The notes beneath the pieces were generated by a model. The model was given only the letters and a program-made list of their open reading frames with translations. It was not told the origin of the DNA and made no database searches. From NCBI GenBank assembly GCA_003240775.1, contig QFNI01000042.1, positions 1 through 33,375 of the forward strand: a stretch of DNA of 33,375 nt. The letters run 5' to 3'. Numbering within the stretch: the first letter of the stretch is position 1; each line of letters starts with the position of its first letter. The position numbers and the translations under genes were made by a program. Of this stretch, positions 15,518 through 23,536 are shown piece by piece. The DNA comes from Mesorhizobium amorphae. GTDB lineage: Bacteria; Pseudomonadota; Alphaproteobacteria; Rhizobiales; Rhizobiaceae.

Positions 15518-17593
15518 ATGAAACCGGAACAAAGCACGCCGCGCGCGCCGCGCGAGGTCTCGCACGAGGCCTCCGACGACGTGGCAGGCTTCATGCCCGG
15601 CCGTGAGATCGACGAAGAGGACGGCGGGGACGAGGCCGATGCGCCTGCGCCGGATGGACCCGAACTGGCATTCACCGCGATAGACTGGACGCCCGACCCT
15701 GGCGACATCGAGGGCAAGATGGGCGCCGAAGTGATTCAGACGCTCGTCAAGCGCCTGCCCAACGCGCCCGGCGTCTACCGCATGCTGAACGCGGCGGGCG
15801 ATGCGCTCTATGTCGGCAAGGCGAAGAACCTCAAGAAGCGCGTGACGAACTACGCGCAGGGGCGCCTGCACGCCAATCGCCTGAGCCGCATGGTGCGCGA
15901 GACCGCCACGATGGAGTTCGTGGTCACCCGCACGGAGACCGAGGCGCTTCTGCTCGAAGCGAATCTGATCAAGCGCTTGCGGCCGCGCTTCAATGTGTTG
16001 ATGCGGGACGACAAGTCGTTTCCCTATATCTTGCTCAACCGCGACCACCGCGCGCCGGGCATCTTCAAGCACCGCGGCGCGCGTTCGCGGAAAGGCGATT
16101 ATTTCGGGCCGTTCGCGAGTGCCGGCGCGGTCGGCCGCGCCATCAACTCGCTTCAGCGCGCGTTTCTCCTGCGCACCTGCGCGGACTCCACCTTCGAGAG
16201 CCGCACGCGGCCCTGCCTGCTCTTCCAGATCAAACGCTGCTCGGCGCCCTGCACGGGCGAGATCGGCGGGGACGCCTATGCCGACCTCGTGGGCGAGGCC
16301 AAGGATTTCCTGGCCGGGCGCTCGCAGAAGGTGAAAGGGGAGATCGCGGGCGCGATGCAGGCGGCTGCCGCCGACATGGATTTCGAACGCGCCGCCGTTC
16401 TGCGTGACCGCCTGTCCGCCCTCGCCCACATCCAGAGCCACCAGGGCATCAACAGCCAGAGCGTGGACGAGGCCGACGTCTTCGCGATCCACCAGGAGGG
16501 CGGGCAGACCTGCATCCAGGTGTTCTTCTTCCGCACCGGCCAGAACTGGGGCAACCGCGCCTATTTCCCAAAGACCGATCCCTTGATGGAGCCCGGCGAA
16601 GTGCTCGGTTCCTTCATCGCCCAGTTCTACGACGACAAGCCCTGCCCGCGCCTGATCCTGCTTTCGGAAACCGCGAGCGAGAGCGATCTGCTGGCCCAGG
16701 CGCTGTCCGAGCGGATGGGATACCGCATCGCGTTTGCCGTGCCGCAGCGTGGCGAAAAGCGGGAGCTTGTGGAGCACGCGGTCCACAATGCGCGCGAGGC
16801 GCTCGGGCGGCGGTTGGCCGAGACCTCGACCCAGACGCGGCTTCTCGCGGGCTTCGCGGAGACCTTCGGCCTGCCCGCCCCCCCGCGCCGCATTGAGATC
16901 TACGACAACTCCCACATCATGGGCACGAACCCGGTGGGCGCGATGGTGGTGTCGGGGCCGGAAGGTTTCGTGAAGAACCAGTACCGCAAGTTCAACATCC
17001 GCTCGCAGGAACTGACACCCGGCGACGATTTCGGGATGATGCGCGAGGTGATGACGCGCCGCTTCTCGCGGCTCAAGAAGGAGAACGCCGAAGGCCCCGC
17101 TCCCGTGGACACGGAAGCCGAGCCCGACGACAACTTCCCCGCCTGGCCGGACGTGATCCTGATCGACGGCGGACAAGGGCAGATGTCCGCCGTGCGCGGC
17201 ATCCTCCGGGACCTGGGGGTGGACGACAAGGTGACGGCCATCGGCGTCGCCAAAGGTGCTGACCGCGACGCGGGCCGCGAGCGCTTCTTCGCCGAAGGGC
17301 GCGACAGCTTCACGCTGCCCGTGCGCGACCCCGTGTTGTATTTCGTGCAGCGCCTGCGCGACGAGGCCCACCGCTTCGCCATCGGCGCCCATCGCGCGCG
17401 GCGCTCCAAGGAGCTCATCAAGAACCCGCTCGACGAGATCGCCGGCATCGGCCCGACCCGCAAGCGCGCCCTGCTCCATCATTTTGGTTCGGCCAAGGCG
17501 GTCGGCCGCGCGGCAGTGGAGGATTTGATGGCGGTGGAAGGCATCTCGGCCGCCACTGCCAGGCTCGTCTACAACCATTTCCACGAGAAATAA
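15518..17593 (+). CDS. uvrC: excinuclease ABC subunit C
   Basis: 691 aa. It is the dual-incision nuclease of nucleotide excision repair. Domain order: an acidic, low-complexity N-terminal extension (about 1-70, EEDGGDEADAPAPDGPE), GIY-YIG nuclease (about 80-165, GVYRML with ALYVGKAKNLKKRV), Cys-rich CLLFQIKRCSAPC, UVR motif for UvrB contact (about 273-305), RNase H-like 5' nuclease with IEIYDNSHIMG and VILIDGGQGQ, and a C-terminal double helix-hairpin-helix (GIGPTRKRALLHHFGS, VEGISAATARLVYNHF). ATG 15518 is chosen for GGAAACGGA before it; ATG 15500 and GTG 15464 are in frame but lack a site. The N-terminal extension of about 70 residues is longer than in E. coli. Confidence 0.96.
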   Translation: MKPEQSTPRAPREVSHEASDDVAGFMPGREIDEEDGGDEADAPAPDGPELAFTAIDWTPDPGDIEGKMGAEVIQTLVKRLPNAPGVYRMLNAAGDALYVGKAKNLKKRVTNYAQGRLHANRLSRMVRETATMEFVVTRTETEALLLEANLIKRLRPRFNVLMRDDKSFPYILLNRDHRAPGIFKHRGARSRKGDYFGPFASAGAVGRAINSLQRAFLLRTCADSTFESRTRPCLLFQIKRCSAPCTGEIGGDAYADLVGEAKDFLAGRSQKVKGEIAGAMQAAAADMDFERAAVLRDRLSALAHIQSHQGINSQSVDEADVFAIHQEGGQTCIQVFFFRTGQNWGNRAYFPKTDPLMEPGEVLGSFIAQFYDDKPCPRLILLSETASESDLLAQALSERMGYRIAFAVPQRGEKRELVEHAVHNAREALGRRLAETSTQTRLLAGFAETFGLPAPPRRIEIYDNSHIMGTNPVGAMVVSGPEGFVKNQYRKFNIRSQELTPGDDFGMMREVMTRRFSRLKKENAEGPAPVDTEAEPDDNFPAWPDVILIDGGQGQMSAVRGILRDLGVDDKVTAIGVAKGADRDAGRERFFAEGRDSFTLPVRDPVLYFVQRLRDEAHRFAIGAHRARRSKELIKNPLDEIAGIGPTRKRALLHHFGSAKAVGRAAVEDLMAVEGISAATARLVYNHFHEK

Positions 17594-17599
17594 CGGGGC

Positions 17600-17623
17600 C
17601 CGCCCCGCGCCCTGCCGGGGCGG
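17600..17623 (+). terminator. GC-rich hairpin after uvrC
   Basis: A 7-bp stem (17600-17606 with 17617-17623) closes a 10-nt loop 7 nt after the uvrC stop. It is followed only by CCTTGCAAT, so termination would be weak. It may partly separate uvrC from pgsA or protect the uvrC mRNA end. Confidence 0.45.
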
Positions 17624-17743
17624 CCTTGCAATCGCCGCGATTTCCCGGTTCAGTCGGCCTCTGCCGAGACGTTTTCGTATCCGCTGTCCGCACGCATGCC
17701 CGGAACGTGCCTGCGCGTCAGTCCGCGAACAGGGACGAACCCA

Positions 17744-18367
17744 TTGACCACGCAAGAGATCAACATCGCCCGTCCGGCAAAGGGGCACGCCTTCAACCTG
17801 CCCAACCTGCTCACCTATGCGCGCATCCTGGCGGTGCCGCTCGTGGTGCTCTGCTTCTTCCTGGAAGGCCGCCTGCAGTCGAGCGACTTCGCGCGATGGG
17901 CAGCGCTCGGCATCTTCGTCGCGGCTTCCGTCACCGACTATCTCGACGGCTATCTGGCGCGCGCCTGGAACCAGTCGTCGAACATCGGCCGGATGCTCGA
18001 CCCGATCGCCGACAAGCTGCTGGTCGCCACCTCCCTGCTGCTGCTCGCAGCCGACACCGACCGCACCATCGCGGGCTGGTCGTTGTGGGCCGCGATCATC
18101 ATCCTCTGCCGCGAGATTCTGGTGTCGGGCCTGCGCGAATATCTGGCCGACCTCAAGGTCTCCGTGCCCGTGACGCGCCTCGCCAAGTGGAAGACGGCAA
18201 CCCAGATGGTGGCTATCGCCGTGCTGCTCGCGGGGCCCGCGCTCGACAAGATCGTGTCCTACGCCACCGAGACCGGCATCGTGCTCCTCTGGGCCTCGGC
18301 CCTTCTCACGCTCTACACCGGCTACGACTATTTCCGCGCGGGCCTGAAGCACATCGTCGATGAGTGA
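17744..18367 (+). CDS. pgsA: CDP-diacylglycerol-glycerol-3-phosphate 3-phosphatidyltransferase
   Basis: 207 aa, multi-pass inner-membrane enzyme. It makes phosphatidylglycerophosphate, the committed step to phosphatidylglycerol and cardiolipin. The opening FNLPNLLTYARILAVPLVV and the signature with Asp65, Asp68, Asp86 and Asp90 (D-x2-DG-x2-AR-x8-G-x3-D-x3-D) are typical, as is CREILVSGLREYLA, the segment that marks PgsA proper. The start is TTG 17744, with AGGGA 8 nt before it; an ATG at 17696 would add a non-homologous arm. The end overlaps moaD by 8 nt. Confidence 0.94.
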   Translation: MTTQEINIARPAKGHAFNLPNLLTYARILAVPLVVLCFFLEGRLQSSDFARWAALGIFVAASVTDYLDGYLARAWNQSSNIGRMLDPIADKLLVATSLLLLAADTDRTIAGWSLWAAIIILCREILVSGLREYLADLKVSVPVTRLAKWKTATQMVAIAVLLAGPALDKIVSYATETGIVLLWASALLTLYTGYDYFRAGLKHIVDE

Positions 18368-18623
18368 ACCCGTCCGCCTCCACTACTTCGCCTGGGTGCG
18401 CGAGCGCATCGGGCGTGCGGAGGAAGAGGTGACGCTGCCTCCGCACGTCGCCACCGTGACCGACCTTCTCGGCTGGCTGCAAGGGCGTGGCGAAGGCTAT
18501 GCCGAAGCGCTCAAACACCCGCCCACGATCCGCGTGGCACTCGACCGCCGCCATGCGCCGCACGGAACACGGATCGGGAATGCGCGGGAGATCGCGCTCT
18601 TTCCGCCGATGACGGGCGGATGA
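18360..18623 (+). CDS. moaD: molybdopterin synthase sulfur-carrier subunit
   Basis: 87 aa ubiquitin-like protein that ends in TGG. The C-terminal Gly-Gly is adenylated by MoeB-type enzymes and carries the thiocarboxylate that MoaE inserts into cPMP. LHYFAWVRERIGRAEEEV at the N-terminus and REIALFPPMTGG at the end are typical of MoaD. ATG 18360 overlaps the last 8 nt of pgsA, and its stop overlaps moaE by ATGA, so all three are likely co-translated. Confidence 0.95.
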   Translation: MSEPVRLHYFAWVRERIGRAEEEVTLPPHVATVTDLLGWLQGRGEGYAEALKHPPTIRVALDRRHAPHGTRIGNAREIALFPPMTGG

Positions 18624-19078
18624 TCACCCCCCTCGTCCGCGTCCAGAGCGAGCCGATCGAACCCGCCGCGGAAGCCGCACGCCTCGCGGATGGCCGAACC
18701 GATGTGGGCGCCGTGGTGTCCTTCACGGGGCTTTGCCGCCACGAAGGCGGTGCGCTTCTCGGGCTGGAACTCGAACATTACCCCGGCATGGCAGAAGACG
18801 AGATCGGCCGCATCGCGAGCGAGGCCGCCCGCCGCTGGCCGCTTCTGGGTTTGAGCGCGGTGCACCGCTTCGGCATGGTGCGCCCAGGCGAGGTGATCGT
18901 TCTGGTCGCTGCCGCTTCCGCCCATCGCAATGCCGCGTTCGAGGCGGCCAGCTTCCTCATGGACTATCTCAAGACTGACGCGCCCTTCTGGAAGAAGGAG
19001 CACAGGCGCGAGGGCTCGGGCGCCTGGGTCGAGGCCAAGGCGAGCGACGACACCGCGCGCGGGCGCTGGAGCCGCTAG
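18620..19078 (+). CDS. moaE: molybdopterin synthase catalytic subunit
   Basis: 152 aa. It pairs with MoaD as a heterotetramer that turns cyclic pyranopterin monophosphate into molybdopterin. Features: GAVVSFTGLCR, LELEHYPGMAEDEI, VHRFGMVRPGE, ASAHRNAAFEAASFLMDYLK and the active-site lysines in KTDAPFWKKE (Lys118 and Lys125/126, matching Lys119/Lys126 of E. coli). The family end GAWVEAK is present, with a short tail. It is the last gene of the pgsA-moaD-moaE set. Confidence 0.96.
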   Translation: MITPLVRVQSEPIEPAAEAARLADGRTDVGAVVSFTGLCRHEGGALLGLELEHYPGMAEDEIGRIASEAARRWPLLGLSAVHRFGMVRPGEVIVLVAAASAHRNAAFEAASFLMDYLKTDAPFWKKEHRREGSGAWVEAKASDDTARGRWSR

Positions 19079-19084
19079 CGGCTC
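19069..19084. repeat. perfect 16-bp palindrome over moaE stop
   Basis: GAGCCGCTAGCGGCTC is perfectly self-complementary and its centre is the moaE stop codon TAG. There is no loop or T-run, so it is a poor intrinsic terminator; it could be a protein-binding site or chance at high GC. Confidence 0.4.
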
Positions 19085-19206
19085 TCCTCGGGCACCATCC
19101 ACCGCTTAACCGCGCATTCACCCTCTCCCCAGACGCGGCATTGCTTTCAGGCTTTGGAAAGCCGCACGCCTTTAGCGTCCGCTTGGGGTCTGGGGCTTCT
19201 TCGAGA

Positions 19207-21441
19207 ATGGCGCGTGTGAGGTTGGGCGGTTCGGGTCTGGGGGCGGTTGCGCGCCCGCGGGCCGCTCTTGCCGCGGCAGGAAAGTCGGCGCTCGCGCACC
19301 TGCGCCGCATGGCCAGCTTCGGGATGGACGAGACGCAGATGCTGCGCGATCTCGTCGAGAACCTCTCCGAAGGCGTCTACCGCTTCAACCTGGACGGCCA
19401 GCTCATGAGCGCGAACCGCGCGCTCGTGGCGCTCAACGGCTATGCGAGCGAGTGCGAGATGCTGAAAAGCATCCGTGCGGTGGGCCGCGAATGGTATGTC
19501 GATCCCGAGCGGCGGGCGGAGTTCGACCGCCGCCTGCATGCCGAGGGCCGCGTCGAGGAATTCATCTCGGAGGTCTTCCGCCACAAGACGCGCGAGCGCA
19601 TCTGGGTCACCGAATCGGCGCGCCTCGTGCGCCACCCGCGCACGGGCCGGGCGCTGTTCTACGAAGGCTCGGTGCGCGACGTGACCGAGACCATGCGCCG
19701 TCTCATGCTGGAAGAACAGTTCAGCAGGCTCACGCGCGAACTCCCGGGCGTGCTGTTCCAGATCGAGGTGCCGGACATCGGCATTCCCCGCCTCGCCTAT
19801 CTGAGCCCCGGCATCACCCGCATCACCGGCTACCCGCACGAAGCGCACCTGGCCGACCCGTCCTTGTTGAACCAGCTGATCCTGCCCGAGGACCAAGCCC
19901 CTTACGAGCGTTCCCTGGAGGAGGCCAGGCGCCTGCTCGCGCCCTGGGAGATCGAGTTCCGCATCACCGCGCTCAACGGAGCCGAGCGCTGGCTGCGCGT
20001 GACGGCGAGCCCCCAGCGCAACGAGGGCATGCTGGTCTGGCACGGCTATCTGTCGGACATCTCCATGCGCAAGCGCCACGAGATCGAGATCGCCGACCTC
20101 GCCTATTTCGACACGCTGACCCGGCTGCCCAACCGCCGGCTCTTTCTCGACCGCATGGCGGGCGAGACCGCCCTCGGCGAGCCTGGCGCGAGCTTCGGCG
20201 CGCTGCTCTTCATCGACCTCGACAACTTCAAGACGCTGAACGACACGCAAGGCCACGATGTGGGCGATGCGTTTCTGGTTCAGGTGGCGGAGCGGCTGCG
20301 CGGCTGCGTGGCGCCCGGCGACATGGTGGCGCGGCTGGGCGGCGACGAGTTCGTGGTCGTGCTCTCGCCCCAGCCCGATGCGGGCCGCGCGACGCGCGGG
20401 GCGATCACCGTGGGCAACCGCGTGGTCTCGACGCTGCAGGCGCGCTTCACGCTCGGGCCGCTCGTGCATATCGGCTCGGCAAGCGTGGGTGCTGTCACCT
20501 TCGACCGCGCGGAAGCGCGTGTGGACGAGATCCTGAAGCGCGCGGACATTGCCATGTACCAGGCCAAGGGCGCGGGCCGGAACGGGCTTGCGTTATTCGA
20601 CCCCTCCACCATGGAGCGCGAGGCCGAGCGGTTCCAGCTTCTGGGCGAGCTGCGCACGGCGATCGCCGAACGGCAGATCGTGCTGCATTTCCAGCCGCTG
20701 CTCGACGACACCCGCAAGCTGCGCGGCGCTGAGGCGCTCGCGCGCTGGCAGCACCCCGAGCGCGGCATGGTGCGGCCCGATCAGTTCGTGCCGCTGGCCG
20801 AGCAGTTCGGCATGAGCGCCGAGCTGACGCGCCTCGTTCTGGAAGCGGGCTTCGAGACATTGGCGCGCTGGCAGGAAGACCCCGCCACCTCCGGCCTGCG
20901 ACTGTCGCTCAACGTCAGCGCGCTGTCGTTCTCCGAGCGCGACTTCGTGGACCTGCTCAAGTTCCTGATCGACCAGCACGAGATCGATCCGACCATGCTG
21001 ACGCTGGAGCTCACCGAAACGGTGATGGCGCGCGACGAGGAAAGCGTGGCCTCGCGCATGCACGAGATGAAGAAGCTCGGCATCCGCCTGTCGCTCGACG
21101 ATTTCGGGACGGGCTATTCCTCGTTGCGGCTGCTCAAGAAGCTGCCGCTCGACGAGATCAAGATCGATGGCGGCTTCGTGTCCGACATCGAGAGTTCCGA
21201 CGAGGACCGTGCGCTGGTGAAGACCATTCTCGCCATGGCCCGGATGCTCGATCTCGAAACGGTCGCCGAGCATGTCGAGAACATCCGGCAGGAGTCCTTC
21301 CTGCGGGCTTTCGGCTGCGATTACTTCCAGGGCTATCTCTATGCGCCAGCGATGCCGGCGCACCTGTTCCGCGATTTCGTGCGGGTCTGGGGCGGGCAAC
21401 CCTCTCCCGAAGAAGAGGACGCCACCCGCCAAGTGGCATGA
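19207..21441 (+). CDS. PAS-PAS-GGDEF-EAL cyclic-di-GMP enzyme
   Basis: 744 aa, soluble, without signal peptide or transmembrane helix. Two PAS domains (about 46-160 and 175-295) sense an unknown ligand. A diguanylate cyclase domain starts near residue 298 (DTLTRLPNRRLF) with an intact GGDEF at 378-382. The four residues where an RxxD inhibitory site is expected read APGD, so product inhibition is probably absent. The phosphodiesterase domain has EAL (509-511), LSLNVSA, LELTETV, LDDFGTGYSS, EIKIDGGF, VAEHVE and YFQGYLY, which covers the usual metal and catalytic residues. Both activities could work; which dominates is unknown. The start is uncertain: ATG 19207 is chosen, while TTG 19141 and ATG 19309 or 19324 are in frame and none has a strong site. 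Confidence 0.92.
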   Translation: MARVRLGGSGLGAVARPRAALAAAGKSALAHLRRMASFGMDETQMLRDLVENLSEGVYRFNLDGQLMSANRALVALNGYASECEMLKSIRAVGREWYVDPERRAEFDRRLHAEGRVEEFISEVFRHKTRERIWVTESARLVRHPRTGRALFYEGSVRDVTETMRRLMLEEQFSRLTRELPGVLFQIEVPDIGIPRLAYLSPGITRITGYPHEAHLADPSLLNQLILPEDQAPYERSLEEARRLLAPWEIEFRITALNGAERWLRVTASPQRNEGMLVWHGYLSDISMRKRHEIEIADLAYFDTLTRLPNRRLFLDRMAGETALGEPGASFGALLFIDLDNFKTLNDTQGHDVGDAFLVQVAERLRGCVAPGDMVARLGGDEFVVVLSPQPDAGRATRGAITVGNRVVSTLQARFTLGPLVHIGSASVGAVTFDRAEARVDEILKRADIAMYQAKGAGRNGLALFDPSTMEREAERFQLLGELRTAIAERQIVLHFQPLLDDTRKLRGAEALARWQHPERGMVRPDQFVPLAEQFGMSAELTRLVLEAGFETLARWQEDPATSGLRLSLNVSALSFSERDFVDLLKFLIDQHEIDPTMLTLELTETVMARDEESVASRMHEMKKLGIRLSLDDFGTGYSSLRLLKKLPLDEIKIDGGFVSDIESSDEDRALVKTILAMARMLDLETVAEHVENIRQESFLRAFGCDYFQGYLYAPAMPAHLFRDFVRVWGGQPSPEEEDATRQVA

Positions 21442-21448
21442 GGCTGGA

Positions 21449-21871
21449 TCAGCCGACCACTTCGGTCTGCGAGAACCAGTAGGCGATCTCCTCGCGCGCG
21501 GTCTCGGGCGCGTCCGAACCGTGCACCGAGTTTTCGCCGATCGACAGCGCGTGCGTCTTGCGGATCGTGCCCTCGTCGGCGTTGGCGGGATTGGTGGCGC
21601 CCATCACTTCGCGATTCTTGGCGATGGCGTTCTCGCCTTCGAGCACCTGCACCACGGTCGGGCCAGCCGACATGGACGAGACGAGCTCGTCGAAGAAGGG
21701 ACGACCCTTGTGCACGGCGTAGAAGCCCTCGGCCTCACGGCGGCTCATCCACACGCGGCGGCTGGCGACCACGCGCAGGCCGGCATCTTCCAGCATCTGG
21801 GTGATGGCGCCGGTCAGGTTGCGACGGGTCGCGTCCGGCTTGATCATGGAAAAGGTGCGTTCGACGGCCAT
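21449..21871 (-). CDS. ndk: nucleoside diphosphate kinase
   Basis: 140 aa, the standard length. It moves the gamma phosphate of ATP to other NDPs through phospho-His117 in IGENSVHGSDAPETA, the family signature. The opening VERTFSMIKPDATRR and GATNPANADEGTIR are typical. It is cytoplasmic and usually a tetramer or hexamer. It converges on the GGDEF-EAL gene with only 7 bp between stops, where a small GGCTG/CAGCC hairpin (21442-21454) spans the gap. Its 5' side is a 174-bp gap to the divergent DinB-fold gene that holds no other supported feature. Confidence 0.97.
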   Translation of the reverse strand: MAVERTFSMIKPDATRRNLTGAITQMLEDAGLRVVASRRVWMSRREAEGFYAVHKGRPFFDELVSSMSAGPTVVQVLEGENAIAKNREVMGATNPANADEGTIRKTHALSIGENSVHGSDAPETAREEIAYWFSQTEVVG

Positions 21872-22045
21872 GCTTGGTCCTCGGGGTCATTGAGGGCCGG
21901 TCGCGGCCCTTGGTGGGGTTGGAAGGTCGCGGGCTCTATAGGCAAGCGGCCCTTGCTTGCCAAGCCTCGGGCGCCTGCCGTAGTCGTCATGCCCGCACGG
22001 GGGCGGAGCCACGCCGCCGCGCGCGAGGGCATGGGGACGGTCACG

Positions 22046-22561
22046 ATGAGCAAGCGCATTTTCGAGATGATGGCGGCCTACAACGCCTGGGCCAACGCGC
22101 GCGTGCTGGATGCCGCGGCAGAACTCAGTGAAGAGGAATGGCTGCGCGACACCGGGGCCTTCTTCGGTTCGGTGATGCGCACGCTCAACCACCTGCTCGT
22201 GGCCGACCGCATCTGGCTGCACCGCTTCACGAACCAGGGCCAGACCTATAAGTCGCTCGACCTCGTGCTGCACAAGGAGTTCGCCGCGCTGCGCGAGGCG
22301 CGCCAGGCGGAGGACGCGCGCATCGTCCGCTTCATCGACGAGTTGACCGAAGCAACCGCCGAGGGGCGCTTCACCTACACCACCGTGACGGACATGCGCA
22401 CGGTGTCCCAGCGCTTGGCGCCCGCACTCATGCATGTGTTCAACCACCAGACCCACCATCGCGGCCAGGTCCACGCGATCCTCACGGGCTTGGGCCGGCC
22501 CTCGATCACGCTCGACCTCGCCTTCTTCCAGCGCGCCGAGGGCAACGGCCGCTTCGCGTAA
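22046..22561 (+). CDS. DinB family putative metal-dependent protein
   Basis: 171 aa four-helix-bundle protein. It starts IFEMMAAYNAWANARVLDAA, carries MRTLNHLLVADRIWLHRF with His49, and ends the core with HVFNHQTHHRGQVHAIL, where His134 and His138 complete the expected His3 metal site of the DinB/YfiT fold. Members include thiol-dependent (e.g. bacillithiol, mycothiol) transferases, but many have no known role. ATG 22046 has GGGGA 8 nt upstream; ATG 22031 is in frame and covers that site. No partner gene is adjacent in the same direction within 100 bp. Confidence 0.93.
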   Translation: MSKRIFEMMAAYNAWANARVLDAAAELSEEEWLRDTGAFFGSVMRTLNHLLVADRIWLHRFTNQGQTYKSLDLVLHKEFAALREARQAEDARIVRFIDELTEATAEGRFTYTTVTDMRTVSQRLAPALMHVFNHQTHHRGQVHAILTGLGRPSITLDLAFFQRAEGNGRFA

Positions 22562-22690
22562 AGCCTCCGGTTGCGCTAAGTCTTTGTTAATCCTGCCCGC
22601 TGACGGCAAGGAACCCGTTTCTCCAAGATCATTTATCCCATGCGCTCGATCGCCAAGTCAGATCGAAGCATAGATCTCAAGGAGAGAGAA

Positions 22691-23455
22691 ATGGCCAAGA
22701 ATTTCGCATGCGTTCTTGCAGCTGTCGCTGCCTCTCTGATGACGGCAACCACGACGTTGCCGGCATATTCTCAAGGAATAGGAGCCGGCGTCAGCGTCGG
22801 TGGTGAAGGCGGTGTCGGCGTGGGCGCCGGGGTGGGCCTCGGCGGCTCCGGCGGCATCGGTGCCGGGGTCGGCGCATCGGTCGGCGGCGGCAACGGCGTC
22901 GATGCCGGAGCCGGCGCAAGCGTTGGCGGCTCGAACGGCGTCGACGCAGGTGCGGGCGCGAGCGTGGGCGGCGGCAACGGCGTCAGCGCGGGCGCGGGCG
23001 CTTCAATCGGCGGCGGCAACGGCGTGAATGCCGGCGGCGGCGCAAACATCGGCGGCCGTGACGGCATCGATGCCGGCGTTTCCGCAAGCATCGGCGGCGG
23101 CAGCGGCGTGAATGCGGGTGCCGGCGCAAGCGTGGGCGGCGGCCGCGGCATCGACGCGGGTGTCGGCATCGGCATCGGTGGCGGCGGAGGTGGAAACGGC
23201 GGAGGCTCTGGCAGCATGCCCGGCGGGTCCAGCGGAGGCTCGACCGGCCCAGGCGGCACAAATGTGACGGACAACCAGACACCCGGCTTCACCGTGCCCT
23301 CGCCGCGCGACACCTCGCGCTCGTTCAGCGCGCGCAACACGCTGAACGACCGGGCGACTTCGCTGCGCATGCGCAACCGCTGCCGCGACGTGGTGGCGAG
23401 CCCCGGCAACTACGACGCGGCGCTCGTCGAGCTCTGCCTCGCTGCGGCGCGCTGA
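22691..23455 (+). CDS. secreted Gly/Ala-rich 14-residue-repeat protein
   Basis: 254 aa. The signal peptide (1-28) ends PAYSQ. Residues 34-159 are nine tandem 14-residue units with consensus ASVGGGNGVDAGAG: Gly and Ala dominate and a Val/Ile recurs at two places. A Gly/Ser-rich spacer (160-190) and a different C-terminal domain (about 191-254) follow, with Cys231 and Cys249 in RNRCRDV and VELCLAA. No domain with a named function is recognised. The periodicity suits a beta-roll, beta-solenoid or silk-like fibre; this is inference. The start has a strong AAGGAGAGAGAA site. The 129-bp upstream gap is AT-richer than its neighbours and likely holds its promoter. A hairpin follows the stop. Confidence 0.88.
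   Translation: MAKNFACVLAAVAASLMTATTTLPAYSQGIGAGVSVGGEGGVGVGAGVGLGGSGGIGAGVGASVGGGNGVDAGAGASVGGSNGVDAGAGASVGGGNGVSAGAGASIGGGNGVNAGGGANIGGRDGIDAGVSASIGGGSGVNAGAGASVGGGRGIDAGVGIGIGGGGGGNGGGSGSMPGGSSGGSTGPGGTNVTDNQTPGFTVPSPRDTSRSFSARNTLNDRATSLRMRNRCRDVVASPGNYDAALVELCLAAAR
22790..23167 (+). repeat. nine tandem 42-bp units coding 14-residue repeats
   Basis: The units begin at 22790 and follow every 42 bp, exactly nine times (378 bp). The shared DNA core is close to GGCGGCGGCAACGGCGT. The first two units and the seventh to ninth are more diverged than units three to six, which are near identical in protein. This suggests slipped-strand expansion in the middle of the array. Confidence 0.9.
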
Positions 23456-23473
23456 ACCCAGCCGCTTCTTTTC

Positions 23474-23499
23474 GCCCGCCGGCAGCCATGCCGGCGGGC
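23474..23499 (+). terminator. strong hairpin after repeat-protein gene
   Basis: A perfect 10-bp GC-rich stem (23474-23483 with 23490-23499) closes a 6-nt loop, 18 nt after the stop. Only TTGCCTC follows, so the T-run is short. It probably ends the repeat-protein transcript ahead of the ABC-F gene. Confidence 0.6.
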
Positions 23500-23536
23500 T
23501 TGCCTCATCGGGGTTCGGCGGTGCAAAAGCCGCTCC

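Noticed and set aside
17696..17743. ATG 17696 as pgsA start
   Set aside because: It would add 16 unlike residues, while TTG 17744 has AGGGA at 8 nt and gives the family N-terminus.
15437..18352. 971-codon open frame on the - strand
   Set aside because: It is antisense to uvrC and pgsA, both unmistakable. Composition is low-complexity charged and no motif is seen.
19141..19206. TTG start for the GGDEF-EAL protein
   Set aside because: It lacks a ribosome site and adds residues with no domain; a later ATG is more likely, though the exact one is open.
22610..22634. GGAAC as a possible EcfG (general stress sigma) -35 box upstream of the repeat-protein gene
   Set aside because: No CGTT-like -10 box follows at 16-17 nt, so the match is only half a promoter.
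22790..23167. CRISPR-like tandem array
   Set aside because: Units are contiguous at 42 bp without spacers and are translated in frame as a protein repeat.
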